From contig JAGXQV010000088.1 in assembly GCA_018336195.1 (NCBI GenBank), forward strand, positions 1 to 40,400: DNA of 40,400 bases. Direction: 5' to 3'. Shown here piece by piece: positions 21,536 to 30,039 of this stretch (its first letter is position 1; the number at the start of each line of letters is the position of its first letter). The translations under genes and the position numbers were made by a program. The stretch is from Sulfuricella sp. GTDB taxonomy: Bacteria; Pseudomonadota; Gammaproteobacteria; Burkholderiales; Sulfuricellaceae. Under the pieces are notes generated by a model. The model was not told the DNA's origin, did no database searches, and saw only the letters and a program-made list of their open reading frames with translations.

Positions 21536-22208
21536 ATCCCGCCTTGCCCGCAGTCTGCTGTTCCAGCAGGTATTTCAATAATTCGACTTCCTGTTCCAGG
21601 TCGTCGATGCGCTGTTCCAGGCGGCTCAGGCGTTCATGCTCCGGGTTCGGGCCGGATGCGCGGCTGGTGGCAGGTTCGGTCTCGATCAAGGGCGGCGCGT
21701 CGCCGCTGAACAGGTGCATGTAACGCGCTTCCCGCTTGCCGGGTTCGCGCGCCAGGCGGGCGACGTAGGGGCCGTCGTTGCGTTCCATCAGTTGCTTGAG
21801 AGCGTGCTCGACTTCCTGCATGTCGTTGAACTGGCACAGGCGGTTGGTGTGGGTGCGCAACTCGCCGGGCGTTTGCGGGCCGCGCAGGAACAGGGCGCAG
21901 ACGATGCCGAGCTCCTGCGCGGTGAATTTCAGCACGCCGAACTCGGTATTGCAGAACCGGTGCTGGTATTTGGAGACGCGGCTGCCGTAGCCGGTATGGG
22001 CGCTGACCAGGTGTTTCCTGGTCAACTCGTCGAGGGTTTCCTGGACCGTGCTTTCGTCGAGTTCCAGCACCGGCTCGCGGTTGCTCTTCTGGTTGCAGGC
22101 GTTGACCAGGGCGTTGAGCGAAAGGGGGTATTGCTCCGGCGTGGTGATTTCTTTTTCGATCAAGGCGCCGATCACGCGGGTTTCGTAAAGCGTAAGTTGG
22201 ATGGTCAC
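21534..22208 (-). CDS. yceH: YceH family (DUF480) protein
   Basis: 224 residues. The start YETRVIGALIEKEITTPEQYPLSLNAL is the DUF480 signature, followed by NACNQKSNREPVLELDE, a second winged-helix unit with LFLRGPQTPGELR, and a conserved VARLAREPGKREARYMHLF. The family has two winged-helix domains; no function is firmly established. The C-terminal 45 residues form a coiled coil (LEQRIDDLEQEVELLKYLLEQQ), a common addition in the family. It converges on greB, with the palindromic element in the gap. Confidence 0.92.
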   Translation of the reverse strand: MTIQLTLYETRVIGALIEKEITTPEQYPLSLNALVNACNQKSNREPVLELDESTVQETLDELTRKHLVSAHTGYGSRVSKYQHRFCNTEFGVLKFTAQELGIVCALFLRGPQTPGELRTHTNRLCQFNDMQEVEHALKQLMERNDGPYVARLAREPGKREARYMHLFSGDAPPLIETEPATSRASGPNPEHERLSRLEQRIDDLEQEVELLKYLLEQQTAGKAG

Positions 22209-22408
22209 GATGCTTTTCCTGTGGGGTGTCTGAATCGATTCTAGCGTATTTCCTCATGACGCCTGAATTTATGCGTGCATAGCGCCGGACGGAAATCCCC
22301 TCGGCCCGCCCTCGGTCATCAGCGGGGCCGGGAAATGCTATCCTTTAAGCCGATATCGCCAAGTGTCGGGAGTTTCGGCGGTTAAACAATTCAAGAGGGG
22401 AAACGATC

Positions 22409-23266
22409 ATGTCCGGTCGACGTCTTTTTCCGGCCAGCCCGACCGCACGGGTGCTGGGCTGGCTGTTCGGTGCGGTGGTCCTGGTATCCGCCTGGGGCGC
22501 CCAGGCAGCGCAAAGCTACACTTTTGCCGTGGTGCCGCAGTTCGAGCAACGCAAACTATTCCGCATCTGGAAGCCGGTGGTGGACGAACTGGAGAAGCGC
22601 AGCGGGGTGGAGCTCAAGCTGGTGGCGACCCTGAGTGTGCCTGAGTTTGAGGGGGCGTTGCATAACGGAACTTTCGATTTCGTTTACGCCAATCCCTATC
22701 ACATCCTCCGCGAAAGCGCCCACCAGGGCTATATCCCGCTGGTGCGCGATGCCGAGCCGTTGCGCGGAATCCTGGTGACGCGCAAGAACAGTCCGCTGCG
22801 CGCGCTGTCCGATCTTGAAGGCAAAACCCTGGCGATGCCCTCGCCCAACGCCATCGGTGCCAGCCTGCTGATACGCGCCGACCTGGAGCGCTTGCACCAT
22901 GTGAAAATGGCGCCGCTTTACGTGAAAACCCACAGTTCCGTGTATCTGCATGTGGCGAACGGTCTGGCGGATGCAGGGGGCGGGGTGGAAAAAACCCTGG
23001 CAGAGCAGGATCAGGTGATCCGCGACCAGTTGCACATCCTCTATACCACCCGAGAAATTCCCTCCCACCCGGTTGCCGCGCATCCCCGCGTTCCCAAGGA
23101 GGTGCGGGAGAAAGTGCGCCAAGCGCTGCTGGACTTGGCAGCCACTCCCGCCGGTCAGGCGCTGCTCGCGGAAGTGCCGATGAAACGGGCGGTCATCGCC
23201 AACATCGGCGATTACACCCCGATGCGCCAGTGGGGCCTGGAAAGCTATTGGGTGGAGCCTAAATGA
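22409..23266 (+). CDS. PhnD-like periplasmic substrate-binding protein
   Basis: 285 residues with a long signal peptide (about 1-33, ending WGAQA) and a type-2 periplasmic binding fold: YTFAVVPQFEQRKLFRIWKPVVDEL, FVYANPYHI, the hinge GILVTRKNSPLRALSDLEGKTLAMPSPNAIG. These match the phosphate/phosphite/phosphonate binding group. There is no ABC permease or ATPase gene nearby. Its stop overlaps the start of a histidine kinase by 4 bases, so it more likely serves as the ligand-binding partner of that kinase, as in tetrathionate-type sensors where a PhnD-like domain is fused to the kinase. AGAGGGG precedes the ATG. The ligand is unknown. Confidence 0.88.
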   Translation: MSGRRLFPASPTARVLGWLFGAVVLVSAWGAQAAQSYTFAVVPQFEQRKLFRIWKPVVDELEKRSGVELKLVATLSVPEFEGALHNGTFDFVYANPYHILRESAHQGYIPLVRDAEPLRGILVTRKNSPLRALSDLEGKTLAMPSPNAIGASLLIRADLERLHHVKMAPLYVKTHSSVYLHVANGLADAGGGVEKTLAEQDQVIRDQLHILYTTREIPSHPVAAHPRVPKEVREKVRQALLDLAATPAGQALLAEVPMKRAVIANIGDYTPMRQWGLESYWVEPK

Positions 23267-24771
23267 CCCTGCGTCAAAAACTGCTGATCCCGCTGCTGCT
23301 GGTCAGTCTGTCGACCGGCTGGTTCTTGCAGTCGGTGTGGATACCCCGTTCCCTGGCGAGCGCCGAGGCGCGCCACATCCAGCTTCTCGAACGGCATCTG
23401 GATAGCGTGGGGGAGGGATTGGTCCACCTTATCCTGAGCAAACAACTCGATGCGATTCACGAAACCCTGATTGCCCTGGGCGGGAAAAATAGCGATTGGG
23501 TGGAAATCCGTCTGGAGGACGGCGAGGGGCGGCAACTTTACCCCCTTCTTTCCGCTTCCAGCCCCGCGCCGCCGACTTCGCAAATGGAGGTGCGGACCCT
23601 GGAACGCCACATCGATTATCTGAATATGCGGCTCGGCAAGCTGACCGTGAAAATCGACGTGGCGCCTTCGCTGGCCGACGAACGCCGCCACCAACGCCTG
23701 CTCCTCCTGGCGTTCCTCGGGATCGTGGCGACTCTCGGCGTGGTGACCGGGCTAGTGCTGGAACTGACGGTAATCAGGCCGGCGCGCCAACTGGCGGCGG
23801 CGGCGCAGGAACTGGCGCGGCGCAACTTCGACCAGCCCTTGCCGCCGCCTGGCACGGACGAGGTGGGGATGGTGGCGCAAAGTTTCGCCACCATGCGCCA
23901 GGACATGCGCAATTACCAGGACGAGCTGCTCCATGAAATCCACGAGCGCCGCATCGCGGAGAATGCTCTCAAACAACTCACCGAAACCCAGGCCGAGCGC
24001 ATCCAGGAAGAAGTCGTGAAAAACCGCGACAAGGATCACATCCTGATCCAGCAGTCGCGTCTCGCGGCGATGGGCGAAATGGTCCACAACATCGCCCATC
24101 AGTGGCGCCAGCCGCTGACCTCGCTGGGCGTGTTGATCCACAACATGGCCGACGATTTCCGCGAGCAGGTCATGACCCTCGATTCGCTGGAACGCGACGT
24201 GGCGGATGCGCAGCGGCTCCTCGACCGGATGTCGTCGACCATCGATGATTTCCGCCAATTCTTTCGTCCAGATCGCGACCAAGTGGTATTCGACGCGGCC
24301 CGTGCCGCACACGACGGCGCTTTCGTCATCGATGCCGCGCTACGCAACAACCAGATCGCGATTAACCTCGATCTGGCGGAGATGCCGCTGTGGGTTTCCG
24401 GCTTTCCCGGACAATACGCCCAGGCCGTCCTCAATCTGTTGATGAACGCCAAGGAAGCCCTGGTCGCCAAACGCATTCAGAACGCCCATATCGACATGCG
24501 CTTGCGCGAGGAAGGCGGCAGCGTGGTGCTCACCGTCGAAGACAACGCCGGGGGGATTCCCGCCGCCGTCCTGCCGAAGATTTTCGATCCCTATTTCACC
24601 ACCAAGGAGCAGGGCAGCGGCATCGGCCTGTACATGGTCAAGATGATTATCGAAAAGAACATGGGCGGCCTGGTCGAAGCCAGCAACGGCGAGCAGGGCG
24701 CAAAATTCATCTTCCGCGTGCCGCTGGCCAAGCCGGCCGGGCTTGCGGACGCAACCGGAGAAAAATCTTGA
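23263..24771 (+). CDS. membrane histidine kinase coupled to the PhnD-like protein
   Basis: 502 residues. A helix (about 7-24), a periplasmic domain of about 115 residues, a second helix (about 145-167), a HAMP-like segment (about 170-222), a coiled coil (about 222-265), and a kinase core. The H box is AAMGEMVHNIAHQWRQPL with phosphoacceptor H279; N box NLLMNAKEAL, G1 EDNAGGI, F box YFTTKEQ, G2 GSGIGLY. This H box type is common in one-piece sensors of environmental proteobacteria. The gene overlaps the binding-protein gene upstream and slyX downstream by 4 bases each. No response regulator gene is next to it, so the partner lies elsewhere. Confidence 0.92.
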   Translation: MTLRQKLLIPLLLVSLSTGWFLQSVWIPRSLASAEARHIQLLERHLDSVGEGLVHLILSKQLDAIHETLIALGGKNSDWVEIRLEDGEGRQLYPLLSASSPAPPTSQMEVRTLERHIDYLNMRLGKLTVKIDVAPSLADERRHQRLLLLAFLGIVATLGVVTGLVLELTVIRPARQLAAAAQELARRNFDQPLPPPGTDEVGMVAQSFATMRQDMRNYQDELLHEIHERRIAENALKQLTETQAERIQEEVVKNRDKDHILIQQSRLAAMGEMVHNIAHQWRQPLTSLGVLIHNMADDFREQVMTLDSLERDVADAQRLLDRMSSTIDDFRQFFRPDRDQVVFDAARAAHDGAFVIDAALRNNQIAINLDLAEMPLWVSGFPGQYAQAVLNLLMNAKEALVAKRIQNAHIDMRLREEGGSVVLTVEDNAGGIPAAVLPKIFDPYFTTKEQGSGIGLYMVKMIIEKNMGGLVEASNGEQGAKFIFRVPLAKPAGLADATGEKS

Positions 24772-24977
24772 ACGACGAACGTCTGGCTGAAATCGAAATC
24801 AAACTGACCTACCAGGAAGACCTGGTGCAGGAACTCAATATCTTGGTCTACCAGCAGCAAAAACGCATCGAACACCTGGAAAAGCTAAGCGAAGCGCTGC
24901 TCGACCATCTTCGCAATCTCGCCGAACCGGGGGCCACGCCGCGCAGCCTGGCCGACGAGAGGCCGCCGCATTATTGA
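24768..24977 (+). CDS. slyX: SlyX family protein
   Basis: 69 residues and almost wholly coiled coil: RLAEIEIKLTYQEDLVQELNILVYQQQKRIEHLEKL, then a short tail ending ERPPHY, the family's usual C-terminus. Function is not established. The start is TTG at 24768, overlapping the kinase stop by 4 bases; GGAG at 24757-24760 is 7 bases upstream. No ATG gives a protein of the right length. It converges on the FapA-like gene 36 bases away. Identification is firm, as the pattern and length match the family. Confidence 0.9.
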   Translation: MNDERLAEIEIKLTYQEDLVQELNILVYQQQKRIEHLEKLSEALLDHLRNLAEPGATPRSLADERPPHY

Positions 24978-25013
24978 GTTGGCCCTGTGCCGGCGTTCGT
25001 CTCTCTTTCTGGC

Positions 25014-26660
25014 TTACGCGAACACAATCTCCCCTTCCTGGAGAGAAAAGCTGCCCCTGCCGCGCTCCAGGTTGACCAGGTGGATCTTGCTGCCGATCTC
25101 GACCTGCACGTTGCTGAAAACCGCTTTCTCGACGATCACTTTTGCGCCTTCCGACAGTTTGAGTTGCTGGGTCAGTTCGTCCTTGACCTGGCGCGCCACT
25201 TCGATGGCGTCGAGTAGGGCGGTACCGGTGTTTTCGGCCTTGTGCTGGGTTTCCGCCTTGATTTTCCCGGGGTGCTCGGCGATGAAGGCCAGCAGCTTGA
25301 CGATTTCTTCGAGTTCATGGGATTTGGCCTCGAACTCCTTGGTGGCGCTTCGCAGTTTTTCTTGCAGGTAGGGATTGCTGCCCACCACCACCCGGGTTTT
25401 GACGTTGGCCTGCGAGCCGATCACCGCCGCTTGCACCAAGAGGGTGGCCTGGATGCTGCCGCCGATGATGCTGCCCCGGCCCGATCCCGGCTTGCCGACC
25501 ACGATCTGGTTGACCGCGGCCAACTCGCTCTGCATGACCAGGCGCTCCACCAGAATGCTGTCGCCGGCCTCGACGACGGCGTTTTCCACGAACAGAGCCG
25601 AGAACGAGTTGCCGGCATGGACCCGCGCGATCAACGACCTCCGGTTCTCGCCCGCGTGTTCGTGCGCCTCGCCCTGGCCGATCACGCCGCCCTTGATGAC
25701 CACGTCGCCGCCGGCGTCGAGCTGCGCCCCTTCCACCGTGCCGCCGACGTGAATGTCGCCGCTGGCGCGGACCGTCATGCCGGCCACCACGTCGCCAGCG
25801 ATATTGATCGAGCCTTCGAAATCCAGGTTGCCGGTATCGAGATCGACCGTGCGCAAGCTGATGGTCGGTTCGATGGTCATGCCGTTGTCGACCAGCAGCG
25901 GCTGGCCGGCGCTATCGGCGATCAGAAAGAGCGGGTCCGCCGGATCGATTTGGACCCCCTTCAAATGCGTGGCGAACTGAATGTCCTTGCCTTGCTTGGC
26001 AAGGATAGCCTGGCCCTGCACGTTTTCCCCATTGTGCCCGGCGGTCGGGGCGATTCTCCGCATCAGGCGGGTGCCTTGGCGCACCGTGACAATGCCGCCC
26101 AAGTCGCGGTAATTGGCGACGCCATGCTCGTCGAGGTGAGGGTGGCGGTTCCTGACCATGTCGATCAGGCACTGCAAGCGCCCGTCCTCGCCGTTTTGCG
26201 CGGCGCGTCCCTGGGCAACCAGTTGCTGATGGGCTTCCCCGGCGGCGACGATACGCTCGATTTCCTCGTCGAGGATTCCGGAAACCACCTGTTTCCCGGT
26301 TAACGCCTGGCGTATCTGTTCCTTGCTAACCGGAGCACCGCCGCACGGCGCGGTGACATCGAGATGGGCGGTCATCTTGTCCGTACTCAGCGCCACGGCC
26401 ACCACGGCATCGCGCACTTCGCCGATGGTCAGGGAAAACGGCGGGTCGCCGGCACTGGCGTATTGCTTGATTAGCTGTTTCAGCGCCGGTTCGAGCAGAA
26501 ACAACTGGTCATATCCCTCTCCGGCAATTTTCAGCCTCAGCCATTTTTCGTCGACTGGTGCCTTGTCTCCGGTCGGCGCATAGTTGGCCAGCAATTTGCG
26601 TCCGTCCTCGCTCAAGGACAAATGCAAGCCTGCTCCGGGATTTCCTTGCTGGTTGCTCAT
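25014..26660 (-). CDS. FapA/DUF342 family protein
   Basis: 548 residues. The N-terminal 170 residues are a mixed alpha/beta region, then comes the DUF342 core (about 180-420), a right-handed beta-helix made of short repeats such as GDVVAGMTVRASGDIHVGGTVEGAQLDAGGDVVIKG. A coiled coil (about 425-485, YLQEKLRSATKEFEAKSHELEEI) and a short closing domain with ERGRGSFSLQEGEI follow. Related proteins (FapA, flagellar assembly protein A) help localise polar flagellar components, while many DUF342 proteins are uncharacterised. There are no flagellar genes in the window. AAGGAAA precedes the ATG. It may be co-transcribed with the upstream toxin-antitoxin pair, 16 bases away. Confidence 0.85.
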   Translation of the reverse strand: MSNQQGNPGAGLHLSLSEDGRKLLANYAPTGDKAPVDEKWLRLKIAGEGYDQLFLLEPALKQLIKQYASAGDPPFSLTIGEVRDAVVAVALSTDKMTAHLDVTAPCGGAPVSKEQIRQALTGKQVVSGILDEEIERIVAAGEAHQQLVAQGRAAQNGEDGRLQCLIDMVRNRHPHLDEHGVANYRDLGGIVTVRQGTRLMRRIAPTAGHNGENVQGQAILAKQGKDIQFATHLKGVQIDPADPLFLIADSAGQPLLVDNGMTIEPTISLRTVDLDTGNLDFEGSINIAGDVVAGMTVRASGDIHVGGTVEGAQLDAGGDVVIKGGVIGQGEAHEHAGENRRSLIARVHAGNSFSALFVENAVVEAGDSILVERLVMQSELAAVNQIVVGKPGSGRGSIIGGSIQATLLVQAAVIGSQANVKTRVVVGSNPYLQEKLRSATKEFEAKSHELEEIVKLLAFIAEHPGKIKAETQHKAENTGTALLDAIEVARQVKDELTQQLKLSEGAKVIVEKAVFSNVQVEIGSKIHLVNLERGRGSFSLQEGEIVFA

Positions 26661-26676
26661 CGGGTATTTCCTTGCA

Positions 26677-27030
26677 TTATTGAGTGTGTCCCATCACTTC
26701 CGCTACCGCCAGAAACACCCGCGCCATGAAATCCTGATCGCAGCGGGTGAGCGGTTCTCCCATCAAGCGGCGGTTGTCGATGGCGCGCAATTGGTCGATC
26801 AGCAGGTCGGAATCCTTTTCCAGCCGATCTTGGGCTGCGACGCGCAGCCGCAACGGTTCGGCATCGTCCGTCAGGGTAGTAGAAAGCGGAATGACGAGGG
26901 TGGAAGGGTGGCCGGCGTCCAGCAATCCCTGGTTCTGCACCACCAGCACCGGGCGGATTTTTCCCGGTTCGGTTCCGCGTCCGGGGTTCAGGTTGGCGAG
27001 ATAGACCGCCCCATGTTCAAGCGCCGCCAT
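26677..27030 (-). CDS. MazF/PemK-type endoribonuclease toxin
   Basis: 117 residues of the MazF (PemK) family, toxins that cleave mRNA at short motifs. The opening HGAVYLANLNPGRGTEPGKIRPVLVVQN holds the conserved first strand, loop and the Arg-Pro-x-(L/V)-V-V-Q core containing the catalytic Arg; the Thr of the active site is expected in STTLTDD. LIDQLRAID closes the dimer face. The start overlaps the antitoxin gene's end by 14 bases. Complete in length. Cleavage specificity cannot be told. Confidence 0.9.
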   Translation of the reverse strand: MAALEHGAVYLANLNPGRGTEPGKIRPVLVVQNQGLLDAGHPSTLVIPLSTTLTDDAEPLRLRVAAQDRLEKDSDLLIDQLRAIDNRRLMGEPLTRCDQDFMARVFLAVAEVMGHTQ

Positions 27031-27250
27031 CGTCCAGCCCGTCGAATTCGGCGTTGACCTTCATGCTTTCCTCGCGCACCCGCAGGCTGAGCGCTTTCAA
27101 GCGCTCGCGGCGGCGTTTTTCCAGCATCTCGCGGTTCATCGCTTCCAGCGCCAGCCGCACGTATTCGGCGCGGGGAATGTCCATTTCGCGGGAAAAAGCG
27201 TTGACCTGCTCAAGCAGCGCGTCGGGCAGACGGACGGATACCATGCTCAT
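27017..27250 (-). CDS. ribbon-helix-helix antitoxin of the MazF-type toxin
   Basis: 77 residues. The N-terminus MSMVSVRLPDALLEQVNAFSREMDIPRAEYVRLALEAM is a ribbon-helix-helix DNA-binding domain (MetJ/CopG type), which would repress the operon. The charged C-terminal helix (EKRRRERLKALSLRVREE) and acidic tail (FDGLDDGG) would bind and neutralise the toxin. The gene lies first, overlapping the toxin gene by 14 bases, the normal antitoxin-first order. Confidence 0.88.
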   Translation of the reverse strand: MSMVSVRLPDALLEQVNAFSREMDIPRAEYVRLALEAMNREMLEKRRRERLKALSLRVREESMKVNAEFDGLDDGGA

Positions 27251-27423
27251 GGCTGTATCTCCATTTGTATTTCATTCTGAAATACTAGATCGAGCATTGG
27301 GTAATGGCAAGGGGTATCGGGAGAGCAGACTTGTTGGCGGTGAGCGATAGCGAACCCCTGCATGCAGCCGATGGTGTGTTGGGTATCGCGATAAAGCCGC
27401 TCAGCCCAATCGGCCTAGCTGGA

Positions 27424-28041
27424 CTACAGACTTCGTTGATGGGTGTAGCTCAGGGTTGATGGGTTGAAAACATAGTTATATTCAGCTGCCAACTCATCAT
27501 TGACATAAATACCAATCTTCGCGCGTGGGGCAGGGTTCTGTCCAACCCAGACGCTAAACGCACGCTGATATGAGGTATTCGGTTGCACCAGAACTGGCCG
27601 CTTATCCATTTGCAACGCATAGAACATTTTTGAGGGAGTCATTTTTTGCCAAAAGAGGCCAATACCTTCTGATCGAATCGTCACACGATATACAACAGCA
27701 TTCTTTGATCCATTGATTAATGAAAACGAGATGTTCTGCGCGTTCGATAGAATGCCATCAAGGTTTTCGTCGGCGTCAGTACCGATTACAACGGTGAATC
27801 GATTGTCAGCAGCTACAATATTTCGCTGTAGCTCCAGTTGATCTACAGCTATCTTGTAGTTGGCTTCAGCAGTCTCTTGTGCCTTCTTTGCAAGATTGAA
27901 CTGTTCAATGGATGCCTCATAACTATGTTTTGCAATGTTGGCCTGCTCCTCGGCAATTGCTGTTTGCTGCTTAGCGTAAATTACAGATGCGATAGACGCG
28001 ATCAGGGCAAGCGTGGCAATGATTTCGGTGAGCCATTTCAT
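27424..28041 (-). CDS. membrane-anchored coiled-coil protein of unknown function, AT-rich
   Basis: 205 residues. One N-terminal helix (about 4-23, LTEIIATLALIASIASVIYA) anchors the protein; a coiled coil (about 24-75, rich in Ala/Glu/Gln/Lys) and a beta-rich C-terminal domain (about 78-205) follow. I recognise no family. Base composition is sharply different from the neighbours: bases 27661-27720 hold 21 G/C of 60, against 44 of 60 at 28381-28440 in the ABC gene. Codon use is correspondingly AT-rich. With the adjacent toxin-antitoxin pair it suggests recent horizontal arrival. No mobility gene is visible. Confidence 0.75.
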   Translation of the reverse strand: MKWLTEIIATLALIASIASVIYAKQQTAIAEEQANIAKHSYEASIEQFNLAKKAQETAEANYKIAVDQLELQRNIVAADNRFTVVIGTDADENLDGILSNAQNISFSLINGSKNAVVYRVTIRSEGIGLFWQKMTPSKMFYALQMDKRPVLVQPNTSYQRAFSVWVGQNPAPRAKIGIYVNDELAAEYNYVFNPSTLSYTHQRSL

Positions 28042-28106
28042 TTTTATGGGAAGCTAAATTTAGTTTCTATCCCAAAATTTACCGCAAAAATCACCCCCAA
28101 ACAACC

Positions 28107-29879
28107 TCAATGCTGCAACCGCCCATACAAGCGGCTGTACAGCCCGTCATTCTTGATTAATTCCTCGTGCGCGCCTTCCTCGATGATCTGTCCGCCGTCG
28201 AAGACGTAGGCGCGGTCGGCTTGTTTCACGGCGCTTAAGCGGTGGGCGATGATGAGGGTGGTGCGGTCTTGCAGGAAGTCGCGCAGGGCTTCGTGGAGGC
28301 GGGCTTCGGTTTCGGCATCCAGCGCGGAAGTTGCTTCGTCGAGGATCACCACTTGCGGGTCGGAGAGGATCATCCGGGCGATGGCGAGGCGTTGGCGTTG
28401 CCCGCCGGAGAGGCGCACGCCCTGGCGTCCGACGATGGTGTCGAGGGCTTGCGGCATGTCGCGCACGGTGGCGGCGAGTTGGGCGACTTCGAGGGCTTGC
28501 CAGAGTTGTTCGTCGGTGAAGTCGCGGCCCAGGGTGAGGTTCATGCGCACCGTGTCGTTGAATAAGGCCGGGTGCTGGAGGACGGTGGCGACGTGTTCGC
28601 GCACGACTTCCAGGCCGATTTCCTGGGTGGCGATGCCGTCGAAGCTGACGGTGCCGGAGGTGGGTGGATAGAGGCCGAGGATGACTTGCACCAGCGTCGA
28701 TTTGCCGCCGCCGGAAGCGCCCACCAGGGCGACCTTTTCGCCGGGCTGGATGGCGAGGCTGACGCCGTTGAGCACCGTGGTTTCGCCGTAATTGAAGAAG
28801 ATGTTTTCGATGGCGACGCCGACGGTGTGTTTGCCGGCGAAGGGGTTCTTGAGGTGCGGGTAATGGGACTCCTCCTTGAGTTCGAGGAGCTTGTTGATCC
28901 GCGCCAATGCGGCCTTGGCGCCGAAGTAGGCGTATTGCAGGCCGAGGATTTCCTGCACCGGCCCCATCATGAACCACAGGTAGCCGAACACCGCCATCAT
29001 CTGGCCGACACTCAGGCCCGAATACACCACCATCATCATGCTGACCGCGCGGAACAGGTCGAAGCCGAACAGGAACACGGTGAAGGAGAGGCGCGAGGCG
29101 GCATCGCTTTTCCACGAGAAGGCGGCGGTGTGGGTGCGGATGCCGCGCGCGCTGTCGATGACGCGGGCGATGTAGTGGCGCTCGCGGTTGATGGCGCGGA
29201 TTTGCTGGATGGCGTCGAGGGTTTCGGTGAGCGCCTGGCTGAATAGCTCGAAGGCGCTGTTTTCGTGCTTTTTCAGGTCTTTGACGCGCTTGCCCAGCAG
29301 CATGGTGAACCACACCACCGCCGGGTTGAGCAGCAGGATAATCAGCGCCAATTGCCAGTTCATCCACAGCAGGATGACGGCGGCACCGACCAGCGACAGC
29401 AGGGCGACCAGGAACTTGGAAACGGTGGCGCCGATGAAGTTGTCGAGCGCGTCGAGGTCTTTGACGAAATGCGAGGCGACCGCGCCGCTGCCCATGGTCT
29501 CGTATTCCGAAAGGGCGATGCGCGAGAGGCGCAGCAGCATTTGCTCGCGCATCCGAAAGGCCACATCCTTGGCGATCAGGGTAAAGTTGCGGGTCTGCCA
29601 CACCCCCAGCACCAGCGCGGTGAGGCGCAGCAACAGGGTGACCAGCAGAATCGCCGCCACGTAGAGCAGCGGCCCGCGCCAGGATTCCGGCGTCAGGCCG
29701 TTGACCAGCGCCACCAGGGTGCCGGGCTGGTGCAGCAACACTTCATCGACCAGCAAGGGCATCAACAAAGGAATCGGCACGCTCGCCACGGCGGCGAGTA
29801 TCGCCACGATATGGGCGATAACCAGTTCGCGCTTGTGTTCGCGGACGATGGCGAGGATCGAGGACCAGGTATAAGTCAT
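28107..29879 (-). CDS. ABC exporter, fused permease and ATPase (MsbA-like)
   Basis: 590 residues with a six-helix membrane domain (about 20-310) and a nucleotide-binding domain (about 350-585). Walker A is GASGGGKST (387-395), the Q loop lies near 435, the signature is LSGGQ (490-494), Walker B VVILDEATSALD (510-521), and the switch His is in IIAHRLSA. Such half-transporters work as homodimers, exporting lipids, peptides or drugs. No partner gene or peptidase domain reveals the substrate. It is followed by unrelated genes. The start MTYTWSS is the first ATG of the frame; the promoter must lie in the repeat-bearing gap up to 30040. Confidence 0.92.
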   Translation of the reverse strand: MTYTWSSILAIVREHKRELVIAHIVAILAAVASVPIPLLMPLLVDEVLLHQPGTLVALVNGLTPESWRGPLLYVAAILLVTLLLRLTALVLGVWQTRNFTLIAKDVAFRMREQMLLRLSRIALSEYETMGSGAVASHFVKDLDALDNFIGATVSKFLVALLSLVGAAVILLWMNWQLALIILLLNPAVVWFTMLLGKRVKDLKKHENSAFELFSQALTETLDAIQQIRAINRERHYIARVIDSARGIRTHTAAFSWKSDAASRLSFTVFLFGFDLFRAVSMMMVVYSGLSVGQMMAVFGYLWFMMGPVQEILGLQYAYFGAKAALARINKLLELKEESHYPHLKNPFAGKHTVGVAIENIFFNYGETTVLNGVSLAIQPGEKVALVGASGGGKSTLVQVILGLYPPTSGTVSFDGIATQEIGLEVVREHVATVLQHPALFNDTVRMNLTLGRDFTDEQLWQALEVAQLAATVRDMPQALDTIVGRQGVRLSGGQRQRLAIARMILSDPQVVILDEATSALDAETEARLHEALRDFLQDRTTLIIAHRLSAVKQADRAYVFDGGQIIEEGAHEELIKNDGLYSRLYGRLQH

Positions 29880-29934
29880 ACGAAATGTTGGGTGCTTAGT
29901 GATGAGTGTTTGAGTAAAAGCAGTTCTTGGTTTT

Positions 29935-30026
29935 GAGTGTTTAGTGTTGAGTTGTGGAATGCGCTTCGCGCCTGATTCAAATCCGACGCGCTTTGCGCGG
30001 CGACATCAACTAAACACTCAACACTC
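29935..30026. repeat. palindromic intergenic element with GAGTGTT motifs
   Basis: Arms at 29935-29954 and 30007-30026 are complementary at 18 of 20 positions and are built of GAGTGTT/GAGTTG-like units. Two small dyads, GCGC-TTC-GCGC and GCGC-TTT-GCGC, lie inside. It resembles the element at 3005-3084 in plan (ends with an ACTCA/GAGTG motif, GC-rich core). It lies between the cyclophilin stop and the ABC gene start, both on the minus strand. Confidence 0.5.
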
Positions 30027-30039
30027 GAAACTGCTTTCC

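Noticed and set aside
22363..22644. Short plus-strand ORF overlapping the PhnD-like gene start
   Set aside because: Out of frame with the binding protein, no ribosome binding site and no domain.
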